This document shows, one piece after another, positions 28,047 through 35,770 of a stretch of DNA of 64,000 nt; position 1 is the first letter of the stretch; each line of letters begins with the position of its first letter. Position numbers and translations under genes: made by a program. The stretch comes from Tolypothrix campylonemoides VB511288 (GTDB lineage Bacteria > Cyanobacteriota > Cyanobacteriia > Cyanobacteriales > Nostocaceae), in contig JXCB02000002.1 in the NCBI GenBank assembly GCA_000828075.3, positions 28,186 through 92,185 of the forward strand, written 5' to 3'. The notes below the pieces were generated by a model, which made no database searches, was not told the DNA's origin, and saw nothing but the letters and a program-made list of their open reading frames with translations.

Positions 28047-29396
28047 CTATAACGCCAGCTGGCGCTCAAGTATCTGGTGAAAGTGCTGGATGCGGGATTC
28101 CTGGTACTTACCTAATGTGATACTACGTTTTCCAAATGTCTTCAAGCCTTGCTGGATGCGACGTAGGTTTGAGGTATCCTGGTCGAACACCCGACCAAGT
28201 CCGCCTAATTCAGGCGCGTTAGTCCAACTCTCTTCAGGTGTGAGCCAGTGAGCCTTGGCAGAGGGTGGGCGCATTTCGGGTCGGCATGGCTGGAGCAACA
28301 ACACGTCCATAATCGAGGAATTGGGGTCGTTGCCGTTGGGTCGGAATCTAAATTGGAGCGGTGCCCCTACACCAGCCCACGGCATAAAATTGGGAAAGAT
28401 GAAGTACTGGATAGCGTCAATCATCTCGGTGTCAGACAAGGCTGAGCAGTCAATATTGAGGTTTTCCTGTATACGTTGCCGAGCTGCTTGAGCTGCATAA
28501 GCACGTGCAGTCATTCCCTCAGGTACCTGCACCATCGCTGGATCACCACCCCCAAACTTTGCGATCGCTTCGGCAAGGGCTTGTTGGTCGAGTTGGATAC
28601 CCAGGTGCGGGCTTTGCACAGCAAACGGTGTAATCATGCGGTTGTGACGACCGTATACGTCGTACTGGGAATTTGCGTCACCCGTGAACGTGAGGATTTG
28701 CGGGTGGGTAGTTACCGAGTGGTATGCCTCCATGAATGCCTCAAGCGTAACTTTCCAATTAGCTGGCATCACTTTGGCAACGTGTACAGCGGTAAAATGG
28801 TTTTCCAGGGGAAAGTGCTTAAAATGTTCGGGTATATTTTCTAAGTAAACCTCAAGCGGCTCACAGTTTAGGTCAAAGTTAATAAATACGAAACCCTGCC
28901 ATGTTGCCACCTTAAGCTCGGGCAGACGGAAGGCATCGTTGTCTACATGTTCAAAGTCCCACCGACAGGGAATATGGGCCAGTGTACCGTCAAGCTTCCA
29001 CGTCCAACCGTGGAACGGACAGCGAAAAGCCTGAACCTTGCCGCTGGTGGCTCGCAGTTGTGTCCCCCGGTGCAAGCAAGCATTATAAAACGCCCGGATC
29101 TCGTTGGTTGCACTACGCACGACTAGCACCGAAAGATCCGCAATGTCATATACTACATGATCGCCGACCTCAGGTATATCCTCCTCGCGGCAAGCCCACT
29201 GCCAAACCTTCTTCCAAAGCTTTTCAACCTCAAGGTCATGGTAATCTTTGTCAAAGAAGACTTTTGGCAGAATTTCAGCAGTTCCAAGATCGGTCATGGA
29301 CTGCTCAAACAGCACGGGTGGCACTGGTCGGGTATCTTCTCGCAGCAGTTCCTGGACTGTCTGCATTTCCTGCTTGGTAAAGTTGATGGTAGTCAT
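28047..29396 (-). CDS. Rieske [2Fe-2S] ring-hydroxylating oxygenase alpha subunit
   Basis: This 449-aa protein has an N-terminal Rieske domain with Cys107-x-His109 (ACLHRGTQL) and Cys126-x2-His129 (CPFHGW). A catalytic domain with the mononuclear iron ligands His226 and His231 in EAYHSVTTHPQ follows. Such oxygenases insert O2 into aromatic rings or other substrates using electrons from a reductase. No reductase, ferredoxin or beta-subunit gene is adjacent, so electrons must come from elsewhere. The substrate cannot be deduced. Confidence 0.9.
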   Translation of the reverse strand: MTTINFTKQEMQTVQELLREDTRPVPPVLFEQSMTDLGTAEILPKVFFDKDYHDLEVEKLWKKVWQWACREEDIPEVGDHVVYDIADLSVLVVRSATNEIRAFYNACLHRGTQLRATSGKVQAFRCPFHGWTWKLDGTLAHIPCRWDFEHVDNDAFRLPELKVATWQGFVFINFDLNCEPLEVYLENIPEHFKHFPLENHFTAVHVAKVMPANWKVTLEAFMEAYHSVTTHPQILTFTGDANSQYDVYGRHNRMITPFAVQSPHLGIQLDQQALAEAIAKFGGGDPAMVQVPEGMTARAYAAQAARQRIQENLNIDCSALSDTEMIDAIQYFIFPNFMPWAGVGAPLQFRFRPNGNDPNSSIMDVLLLQPCRPEMRPPSAKAHWLTPEESWTNAPELGGLGRVFDQDTSNLRRIQQGLKTFGKRSITLGKYQESRIQHFHQILERQLAL

Positions 29397-29653
29397 GGCA
29401 TTTTTCTGCTTGGTTTGCTAATATCACGTCCATCCGTAATTTTAGGTTATGATCTTTTTTCAATAAGTAATATTACTTAAATATATGCAGAAAAACAGAC
29501 TAGAAAACAAAATTTTTATGAGAGTGATTGCATTATTTTTACCCCTCCTAACCTCTTCTTAGCAAGCGGAGATGCCGCAGGCGGTGGGGTTCTTTCTATG
29601 CATCTTCATATGGAAACGGTATTAATTCACATTAGACGTAAATCCAAAAATCT

Positions 29654-29845
29654 ATGGAAAATACACAAAATTGGTATATTGTCAAGCGTCCTGTTGGTCA
29701 TTGCGAAATAGTCTCCAGCAACGAAGCGACTGGAGATGATAATCCAGAAATTATAGAACAGTGGGGACCTTTCACGAACCAAGGGGAGGCGATCGCCCGT
29801 CGTGTGGGACTGATTAGGTCTGGCAAATGCCAACCGGTATTGTAA
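29654..29845 (+). CDS. Small conserved hypothetical protein
   Basis: This 63-aa protein has the pattern NWYIVKRPVGHCEIV at the start and PEIIEQWGPFTNQGEAIARR, then VGLIRSGKCQP, near the end. I recall similar short proteins in other cyanobacteria. A W-G-P-F turn and the paired cysteine positions look conserved. No function is known. It lies between the divergent Rieske gene and the convergent protease gene. Confidence 0.7.
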   Translation: MENTQNWYIVKRPVGHCEIVSSNEATGDDNPEIIEQWGPFTNQGEAIARRVGLIRSGKCQPVL

Positions 29846-29923
29846 ATATAAAGAAAGAAGAAAGAACGAGGAAAAACGAAGAAGAGTTTTCGTCTTCTGT
29901 TTTCTTTCTTCCCTCTACTTTCT

Positions 29924-31213
29924 TCATTTTTCTGCCCTATTATTGCCTCTTTGTGCAATTTCCTTGCCTAACACTTCCGCCGCTTTAGCAAATTGGGGAT
30001 CTGCTTGAGTGCCAATTTTTTCGCGCTCTTTGAGCCACAATGCTTGTCGCTGGGCATCTGTCATGTCCACCTTGATATCTGGGTCAATGCCATGCTTGTT
30101 AATATCACGACCACTAGGAGTCAAGTACTTGGCAATTGTCACAGCTAATCCTGAGCCATCGTCTAGGGGACGCACTGATTGCACCAAACCCTTACCAAAC
30201 GTTTGACTACCGACCAAAACAGCACGCTTATTGTCCTGCAAGGCTCCTGAGAGAATTTCACTAGCACTGGCTGAACCTTTATCCACCAACACCACGAGCG
30301 GCTTATTAGTCAAAGCACGTCCATTTGCTGTTTCCCGTTCCTGTTCTCCTTGACGGTCTTGAGTGGAGACAATCGTACCCTTATTCATCCACATACGGGC
30401 AATTTCTACGCTGGAGAAGAGCAAGCCTCCTGGATTATTTCGTAAATCGAGAACATAACCAGCAACCTGCTTATTCTCCAAATTTCTCACTGCTTGTTGC
30501 ATTTCCTTACTGGCGTTAGCGCTGAACTGCTTCAAGCGAATATAGCCAACGTTACCTACTCCTGGAATTTGCTTTTGGGAATACTCGACTGGATGAATTT
30601 CAATCTTTGCTCTTGTAATTTTGAATTCTTTTTCTTGACCGTCGCGCTGAATAGTCAAATTAACCATCGTTCCTGGTTCACCTCGAATTAAGGATACTGC
30701 CTGATTGGTATCCATACCCTCGGTGCTTTTTCCGTTAATTTTGGTTATAATGTCCTTTGCAAGAAGTCCAGCTTTCGCCGCAGGTGTATCCTCAATTGGC
30801 GCAATCACAGTCAGCTTTTTCGTTTTTTCATCTAGACCCATCTGGATACCAATACCTGTCAATTCCCCAGAGGTATCCACTTGCAAACTTTTGAACTCTT
30901 CTGGATCCATAAACCGGGTGTACGGGTCATCTAGCTTTTTCAGCATTTCCCGTATAGACTTATAGGCTTCCTGTTTATTGCTGTAGGACTTGTTTAGGTA
31001 CTCTTTACGAACAGCTACCCAATCAAGCTTATTAAAAGTAGCATCTACATATTGGCGATTAATAATTTGCCAAACTTCATCTACTAAATCCTTAGGACTT
31101 TCTTTAAATAAAGCCTGTCCTTGCGAGTGAATTCCCAGGCTGGTGACTGCGATCGTTGTCAGTGTCACCGCTGTAGCACCCACCAAAACAAGCCCACTTT
31201 TTGTAATCACCAT
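29924..31213 (-). CDS. Carboxyl-terminal processing protease (S41)
   Basis: This 429-aa protease has an N-terminal hydrophobic anchor or signal (LVLVGATAVTLTTIAVTS), a PDZ domain (about 105-185) and the S41 catalytic core. The nucleophile Ser is in VDKGSASASEILSG and the Lys is in GSQTFGKGLVQ. Cyanobacteria encode CtpA (D1 processing), CtpB and CtpC, and this looks closest to the CtpC/CtpB type. The subtype was not verified. It is probably exported to the periplasm or lumen. The gene follows ispG on the minus strand. Confidence 0.9.
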   Translation of the reverse strand: MVITKSGLVLVGATAVTLTTIAVTSLGIHSQGQALFKESPKDLVDEVWQIINRQYVDATFNKLDWVAVRKEYLNKSYSNKQEAYKSIREMLKKLDDPYTRFMDPEEFKSLQVDTSGELTGIGIQMGLDEKTKKLTVIAPIEDTPAAKAGLLAKDIITKINGKSTEGMDTNQAVSLIRGEPGTMVNLTIQRDGQEKEFKITRAKIEIHPVEYSQKQIPGVGNVGYIRLKQFSANASKEMQQAVRNLENKQVAGYVLDLRNNPGGLLFSSVEIARMWMNKGTIVSTQDRQGEQERETANGRALTNKPLVVLVDKGSASASEILSGALQDNKRAVLVGSQTFGKGLVQSVRPLDDGSGLAVTIAKYLTPSGRDINKHGIDPDIKVDMTDAQRQALWLKEREKIGTQADPQFAKAAEVLGKEIAQRGNNRAEK

Positions 31214-31370
31214 AATGACAGCTGTGCGTCTACGGAAAGTTTTATAGTCAGTATGCCCAATCTAACACAGGGTTTTAATGTACAGACTGAGCATTATTTT
31301 TTATTTCATGAAAAGCCTTTGTCGTCCGGCGATATCGGAACCGTCGGTACAAAACTTGTCGAAAATTTTT

Positions 31371-32597
31371 TTATGGATCTACCCAACGCCCATCTGCCTT
31401 AATTAAATTAATCAACTCTTCTACTCCTTTTTCTTGTGAAACTTTTTTAATTTCTTCTCTCCCACGATAGAGAGAAATATATCCAGGTGTTTTTCCAACG
31501 TAACCATAATCGGCATCAGCCATTTCTCCTGGTCCATTGACAATACAACCCATAACTGCTATGTCAAGTCCAGTTAGATGTTTAGTAGCTTCGCGGACTT
31601 TGTGCAGGACTTCTTCTAAGTTAAACAATGTACGTCCGCAGGAAGGACACGCGACGTACTCGACCATTGTTTTCCGCAATCCCAAAGCTTGCAAAATACT
31701 GTAACATACGGGAATTTCTTTCTCTGGTGGTTCGGTCAGCGAAACGCGAATTGTATCGCCAATTCCATCAGCTAAAAGAGTCGCAATACCAGCGGTGGAT
31801 TTAATCCGTCCGTACTCTCCATCACCTGCTTCGGTCACACCTAAGTGTAGCGGATAATCCATACCCAGTTCATCCATCCGCTTAGCAATCAGGCGATAAG
31901 CGGCTACCATCACCGGAACCCGTGACGCTTTCATGGAGATGACGATATTACGGAAGTCCAGGGATTCACAGATGCGAATGAATTCCAAAGCAGATTCTAC
32001 CATTCCTTCTGGAGTATCCCCGTAGGTGAACAGCATCCTTTCCGCAAGCGAACCGTGATTAACCCCGATTCGCATAGCTTTACCCTGGTCACGCAAGGAA
32101 ATCACTAAGGGAGCTAAAGTTTCGCGGATTTTGTCCCCAATTTCGTCAAATTCCGCTTGAGTGTACTCAGTTCTCCCAGAGTTCGGCTTTTCAAACACGT
32201 ATAACCCCGGATTAATTCGCACCTTTTCTATATGTTTGGCGACTTCCAAGGCGATTTTCATGCCATTATGATGCACATCGGCAACAATTGGCACATCTTT
32301 GTAGGTTTTAATTAATTTTTGTTTAATCTCTGCCAACGCTTTAGCATGAGCCATACTGGGTACAGTAACGCGGACGATTTCGCAGCCAATTTCATGAAGA
32401 CGACGAATCGCTGCGACGGAACCATCAATGTCCAAGGTGTCTTCGTTAATCATTGACTGCACCACCACAGGGTACCCACCCCCAATGGTGACATCGCCAA
32501 CTTTGACTGGACGGGTTTTACGCCGCTTGATAGTCGTGTCAAAGGTGGGTTGACTAAATGCGGTATTAGAAGTTGTAAGCGTAGGTAGGGTTTGCAT
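31371..32597 (-). CDS. ispG: IspG (GcpE), 4-hydroxy-3-methylbut-2-enyl-diphosphate synthase
   Basis: IspG performs the penultimate MEP-pathway step, reducing MEcPP to HMBPP with a [4Fe-4S] cluster. The 408-aa protein has [20 protein letters not shown] near the start. The cluster cysteines are in [11 protein letters not shown] and [20 protein letters not shown] near the end. The length fits the two-domain bacterial form without the plant insert. IspD of the same pathway lies at 40.6 kb. Its product feeds carotenoid, phytol and quinone synthesis. Confidence 0.96.
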   Translation of the reverse strand: MQTLPTLTTSNTAFSQPTFDTTIKRRKTRPVKVGDVTIGGGYPVVVQSMINEDTLDIDGSVAAIRRLHEIGCEIVRVTVPSMAHAKALAEIKQKLIKTYKDVPIVADVHHNGMKIALEVAKHIEKVRINPGLYVFEKPNSGRTEYTQAEFDEIGDKIRETLAPLVISLRDQGKAMRIGVNHGSLAERMLFTYGDTPEGMVESALEFIRICESLDFRNIVISMKASRVPVMVAAYRLIAKRMDELGMDYPLHLGVTEAGDGEYGRIKSTAGIATLLADGIGDTIRVSLTEPPEKEIPVCYSILQALGLRKTMVEYVACPSCGRTLFNLEEVLHKVREATKHLTGLDIAVMGCIVNGPGEMADADYGYVGKTPGYISLYRGREEIKKVSQEKGVEELINLIKADGRWVDP

Positions 32598-32837
32598 AAC
32601 CTATTAGGTAATTTTTTGTAGCAAAGATATCAACTTTGAAAACATTCTGTTTCCCAGATTGCCACAGGTGGGGCAAACTTGAGTGATAAATTTTGAGAAA
32701 AAATAGGAGTAAGAAAGGGACAGGGAGAGATCAGGGGAGTGGGGGAACCCAGGAGTGGGAAAAAAGTAAAAATTACTTATGGATTATCAAAATCCTGGCA
32801 ATAAGCAATAAATACTATTAGCAGAGGCAATAAATTT

Positions 32838-33827
32838 ATGAGCCAATTATTAATTCCTGTAATTCATTCTATTCCTGACGGTGAGGCTTTAATTAAAACC
32901 GTACTTCACCACTACCCCATCAGTAATATAAATAGCTGCAAACTATACAAGCGTGGTCTCAACGATACGTATTTGGTGGAAACTGAGCAAGAGAGATATA
33001 TTCTGCGAGTTTATCGGCGTGGTTGGAGAAATAAGCAAGAAATTGATTTTGAACTGGAACTGTTAGCATTTCTACAAAAGCAAAAACAGCCAGTTGCATA
33101 CCCCATTGCAAGGAACGATGGTGTTTTTACAACAGAAATTGCCGCACCAGAAGGAAAGCGCTATGCGGCAGTATTTTCCTATGCACCAGGACGTGCAGTC
33201 AATGAAAATCTTGATGGTATACAAAGCTATCGTTTAGGAGAAGCACTGGCAAAAATTCACCAGACACTAGACGAGTTCAAAAGTAGTTTTACTCGCCCTG
33301 CTTTGAATAGTGATTACTTGCTATATTGGTCAATACAAGCAATTACACCTCTGTACCAACACCGAGAAAGCGATATTAACTATCTGCAAAAACAGGTAGA
33401 CCAAATAAAAAGGCAGTTAGAAGAATTCAAACTACCTTTGTTAGCACCAGCTTATGGAATTTGTGTTGGCGATGTTCATTCAGGAAACGTTCATTTCACC
33501 AAACAGAACGAGCCGACTTTATTTGACTTTGACCAGTGCGGTTACGGCTGGCGTGCTTTTGACATAGCGAAATTTTTGCACGTAGCAATTAGGATGAAAA
33601 TAGATGTCACAGTTAGAAATAGTTTTATCGAAGGATATCAGTCAATTCGTAAACTGAGTGAAACAGACCTTGCTGCAATTCCTGTTTTTATCAAAGCTGC
33701 CCATATTTGGGTAATGGGGATTAGTGCAAGTCTGGTGGAAGATGTTTTGGCTTATGGCTGGTTCACCGATGAGTGGATTGATGAGCGTTTGGCAATGTTA
33801 AAAAAATTGGATGATGTTGAAGTCTAA
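32838..33827 (+). CDS. Aminoglycoside/choline kinase-like phosphotransferase
   Basis: This 329-aa protein has the APH fold: GLNDTYLVETEQERYILRVY at the nucleotide-binding lobe, then the Brenner-type catalytic stretch VGDVHSGNVHF and metal-binding DFDQCGYGWRAFDIAKF. Members phosphorylate small hydroxyl compounds, for example homoserine, choline or sugars. No specific substrate can be assigned. It is a single gene with a strong upstream gap. Confidence 0.82.
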   Translation: MSQLLIPVIHSIPDGEALIKTVLHHYPISNINSCKLYKRGLNDTYLVETEQERYILRVYRRGWRNKQEIDFELELLAFLQKQKQPVAYPIARNDGVFTTEIAAPEGKRYAAVFSYAPGRAVNENLDGIQSYRLGEALAKIHQTLDEFKSSFTRPALNSDYLLYWSIQAITPLYQHRESDINYLQKQVDQIKRQLEEFKLPLLAPAYGICVGDVHSGNVHFTKQNEPTLFDFDQCGYGWRAFDIAKFLHVAIRMKIDVTVRNSFIEGYQSIRKLSETDLAAIPVFIKAAHIWVMGISASLVEDVLAYGWFTDEWIDERLAMLKKLDDVEV

Positions 33828-34027
33828 ATACCAGAAACCAGGGATATGTAATTTTCAAACAAGCACTCCTAAATCAATTTTTGAGCTAATAGCACAAGCC
33901 CGTTACGACTCACTTAAAAAGATATTATTACTCAGTTGGTTCCAAACCTTACTTAAACTAAAACCTAAGTATTTTCATACCTGAGAAAATAGGAAAAAAT
34001 GAAATAACTCTAGTACCGCAAGGCGGA

Positions 34028-34058
34028 AGTCAAAAGTCAAAAGTCAAAAGTCAAAAGT
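34028..34058. repeat. AGTCAAA heptamer tandem repeat
   Basis: Four consecutive AGTCAAA units plus a partial fifth. This is another 7-base array, in the non-coding stretch after the phosphotransferase gene. Confidence 0.75.
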
Positions 34059-34161
34059 ATTATGGAACGGGCTTTTTAGGGATTTTAAATGGTTGCTCTA
34101 TTTACGCCGCTCTGTACTAGGGCATAGCTACAATAATGGAAAGAATTACCGTTAGAGGTGG

Positions 34162-34266
34162 TATAGCAGGGGACTGGGGACTGGGGACTGGGGACTGGGT
34201 GAAAAGCCTTTTTGTGTCTAGGTTTTATCATCTGTTAGCGTCGTACGCACCTTGGCTGTTGCTATA
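34162..34266 (+). mobile_element. TATAGCA-ended MITE-like element, copy A
   Basis: The element starts TATAGCA, carries four GGGGACT heptamers, a conserved core (gtgtctaggttttatcatct, then gttagcgtcgtacg), and ends TGCTATA. Copies with the same layout lie at 37893-37991 and, inverted, at 61619-61724. Heptamer number varies among them (four, two and three). No coding capacity is present. No target duplication is visible at this copy. Confidence 0.7.
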
Positions 34267-34270
34267 ATTT

Positions 34271-34455
34271 GCCAAAATTACACTCGAAGTCCCTGAAGAA
34301 CTTTGTGAGCAACTGGCTAGTGTAGGCGATCGCCTCATCGTCTATCACCTACCTCATCACCCCTCATTGATGGAGGGGTTATTTTTTAGCTTCTTGCATT
34401 CGTTGCAGTTGGGAGTGCGATCGCCCTCCATAGCGAAGAGCAGCTAATTAATTGC
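34271..34455 (+). pseudogene. Remnant of a small antitoxin-like gene
   Basis: Just inside the element end, the sequence encodes AKITLEVPEELCEQLASVGD followed by RL. This is the N-terminal signature of the short KITLEVPEEL family common in cyanobacteria. It lacks a start codon (a stop lies in frame at the boundary with copy A), and the residues after about 22 do not match the family. The gene seems to be broken by insertion and decay. Confidence 0.4.
34360..34387 (+). terminator. Intrinsic terminator-like hairpin
   Basis: CCCCTC, a loop of ATTGATG, then GAGGGG and TTATTTTTT fit a rho-independent terminator on the plus strand. Confidence 0.6.
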
Positions 34456-34478
34456 CCCTCTATTAACGAGGGTTTTTT
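34456..34478 (+). terminator. Intrinsic terminator-like hairpin
   Basis: CCCTC, a 7-base loop, GAGGG and TTTTTT. It lies 70 bp downstream of a similar hairpin. A second palindrome, ATCTGCAACCTTGCAGAT, follows at about 34483. Confidence 0.6.
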
Positions 34479-34720
34479 GGGTATCTGCAACCTTGCAGAT
34501 AAAGGTTTCCTCGGTCGGCAGCGTCCTAATATCAAGCTACTTGTCTGGATGTTCCGTCGCTAGCGTAGTTGGTAGCAATGGATTGAGTAGTTAGGCGATT
34601 GCATGATTGCACTGCGCTGAGCGCGATGACGCGAAGCGTCCGCCGTAGGCGATCGCGCGCAGAAAACTCGTATGAACCAGTAACCAGTTACGAAAGAAGA
34701 TAACGGGATTGGGCAATTGT

Positions 34721-34911
34721 AGCGGTCGGTCGTTGGGTGGTTGGGTGAGTAGAGCAAGAGTGCATAAATTAGTTGACCCTCCCCTAACTAACAAAAGATA
34801 GCACGTACCCCGCTATCCTTGGGCGGGGTTCCCTTCAACCCACACTCGCCCAAGTCTTTTTTATAGTCATACCCCACAATCTTGTGTGTTGTGGGGTTTT
34901 TCTTATCCGGA
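34721..34911. ncRNA. Array unit 1
   Basis: Includes the G-rich GTTGGGTGGTTGGGTGAG, the anchor at 34761, hairpin H1 (CCCCGC 34808-34813 with GCGGGG 34823-34828), hairpin H2 (CCCCACAA 34872-34879 with TTGTGGGG 34889-34896) followed by TTTTTCTT, and TCCGGA at 34906-34911. The T-run favours plus-strand transcription ending here. A minus-strand RNA starting from the TCCGGA site would run H2-side to H1 and be about 60-80 nt. Confidence 0.45.
34906..34911. promoter_or_regulatory. TCCGGA (DIF1-like) site in unit 1
   Basis: The palindromic hexamer TCCGGA is the motif reported at about -35 of heterocyst-specific (DIF1/DIF+) promoters. It lies 10 bases after hairpin H2. Being palindromic, it does not fix the direction of transcription. 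Confidence 0.4.
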
Positions 34912-34959
34912 CGATATACCATTCGGGCGGTGACTCGGTTGTGGCGGTGGCGGTGAGGG

Positions 34960-35060
34960 TCGGTCCTTGGGTGGTTGGGTGAGGGCCGCAAAAAATGCAT
35001 AAACCTGTTGACCCTACCCTAAGTATCCTTGGACAGGGTGGAGGGTGGCGGTGGCGCTGG
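34960..35060. ncRNA. Array unit 2, truncated
   Basis: Shares the G-rich segment and TGCATAAACCTGTTGACCCT with the other units. It is deleted between AAGTA and TCCTTGG and lacks both intact hairpins and TCCGGA. An A/T-rich 100-bp stretch separates it from unit 3. It is probably non-functional. Confidence 0.35.
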
Positions 35061-35205
35061 AACAACAGAAAATCTAAATTTTCTCAATAAGTTAGCACTT
35101 ATTGATTTGACAAATTAGTTATGAGTGTGATGAATACAATCTACTTTTCAAGTCGGTCGGTGGCAACGTGGCGGTGGCGTGGGTCGGGGCGGTGACGCTA
35201 GCGGT

Positions 35206-35384
35206 GGCGGTCGGTCGTTGGGTGGTTGGGTGAGGGTCGCAAGAATGCATAAACCTGTTGACCCTCCCCTAAGTAACAAAAGATGGCTCGTAGCCCGCTA
35301 TCCTTCGGCGGGGTTCTCTCTCATCCACACACTTGCCAGTCATGCCCCACAATATCACGTATTGTGGGGCTTTTGTTGTCCGGA
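35206..35384. ncRNA. Array unit 3
   Basis: The most complete unit: G-rich segment, anchor at 35246, H1 (CCCGC 35294-35298, GCGGG 35308-35312), H2 (CCCCACAATA 35345-35354, TATTGTGGGG 35360-35369, 5-base loop) followed by CTTTTGTTGT, and TCCGGA at 35379-35384. Confidence 0.45.
35379..35384. promoter_or_regulatory. TCCGGA (DIF1-like) site in unit 3
   Basis: Same placement as in unit 1, after H2. On the minus strand a TACGTG hexamer follows at a 17-base spacing and could serve as a poor -10. On the plus strand no good -10 is seen at that distance. Confidence 0.4.
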
Positions 35385-35439
35385 CAATACACCATTCGAG
35401 CGGTGGGTCGCCGGAGTGATGGAAGATTTGGTCGGGCGA

Positions 35440-35600
35440 GGCGCGTGGAGCAAGAAGAATGCATAAACCACTTGACCCATCCCTAAGTAAATAAAGGTAG
35501 TTATGTACCTGCTATCCTTGAGCGGGACTTTCTCACGCATTTTGTTCATAGTTGTTACGGTTCCCCATAATCCAATGTGGTTGTGGGGGATTTTGTTTTC
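35440..35600. ncRNA. Array unit 4, diverged
   Basis: Retains TGCATAAACCACTTGACCCA, H1 with a CCTGC/GCGGG pairing (one G-U) and H2 as CCCCATAA (35563-35570) with TTGTGGGG (35581-35588), followed by GATTTTGTTTTC. It lacks TCCGGA. The paired changes in H1 and H2 keep both stems pairable, which suggests selection on structure. Confidence 0.4.
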
Positions 35601-35770
35601 ATGCGATCGCCTCTTCCAGGTGCGCTTTGCGCGATCGCCCTTGGCGCTGATCCCTGACGAAATCTTTCCCTAACGGTCAGGGTTGATGGCCAAGAAGGCG
35701 ATTAGCCGCGCTATTGCCCACGCTCATGCTTAGCTTGACTAACTATAGTGGATAAAACGGCTTATATTTA

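Larger units (their letters stand above)
34715..35605. repeat. Array of four related non-coding units (NsiR1-like)
   Basis: Anchored on TGCATAAA at 34761, 34996, 35246 and 35460, four units repeat with periods of 235, 250 and 214 bp. Shared parts are: GGTCGGTCGTTGGGTGGTTG, TTGACCCTCCCCTAAGTAAC, a GC hairpin CCCGC...GCGGG, and a CCCCACAA...TTGTGGGG hairpin followed by a T-rich stretch, then TCCGGA in units 1 and 3. Unit 2 is truncated and unit 4 diverged. The organisation recalls the heterocyst-specific NsiR1 small-RNA tandem arrays with TCCGGA (DIF1) promoters, although those sit by hetF. The strand of any transcript is not certain. Confidence 0.6.

Noticed and set aside
35179-35466. 95-aa open frame across array units 3 and 4
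   Set aside because: It reads through conserved hairpins and G-rich linkers; composition is repeat-driven and the frame is not kept in the other units.
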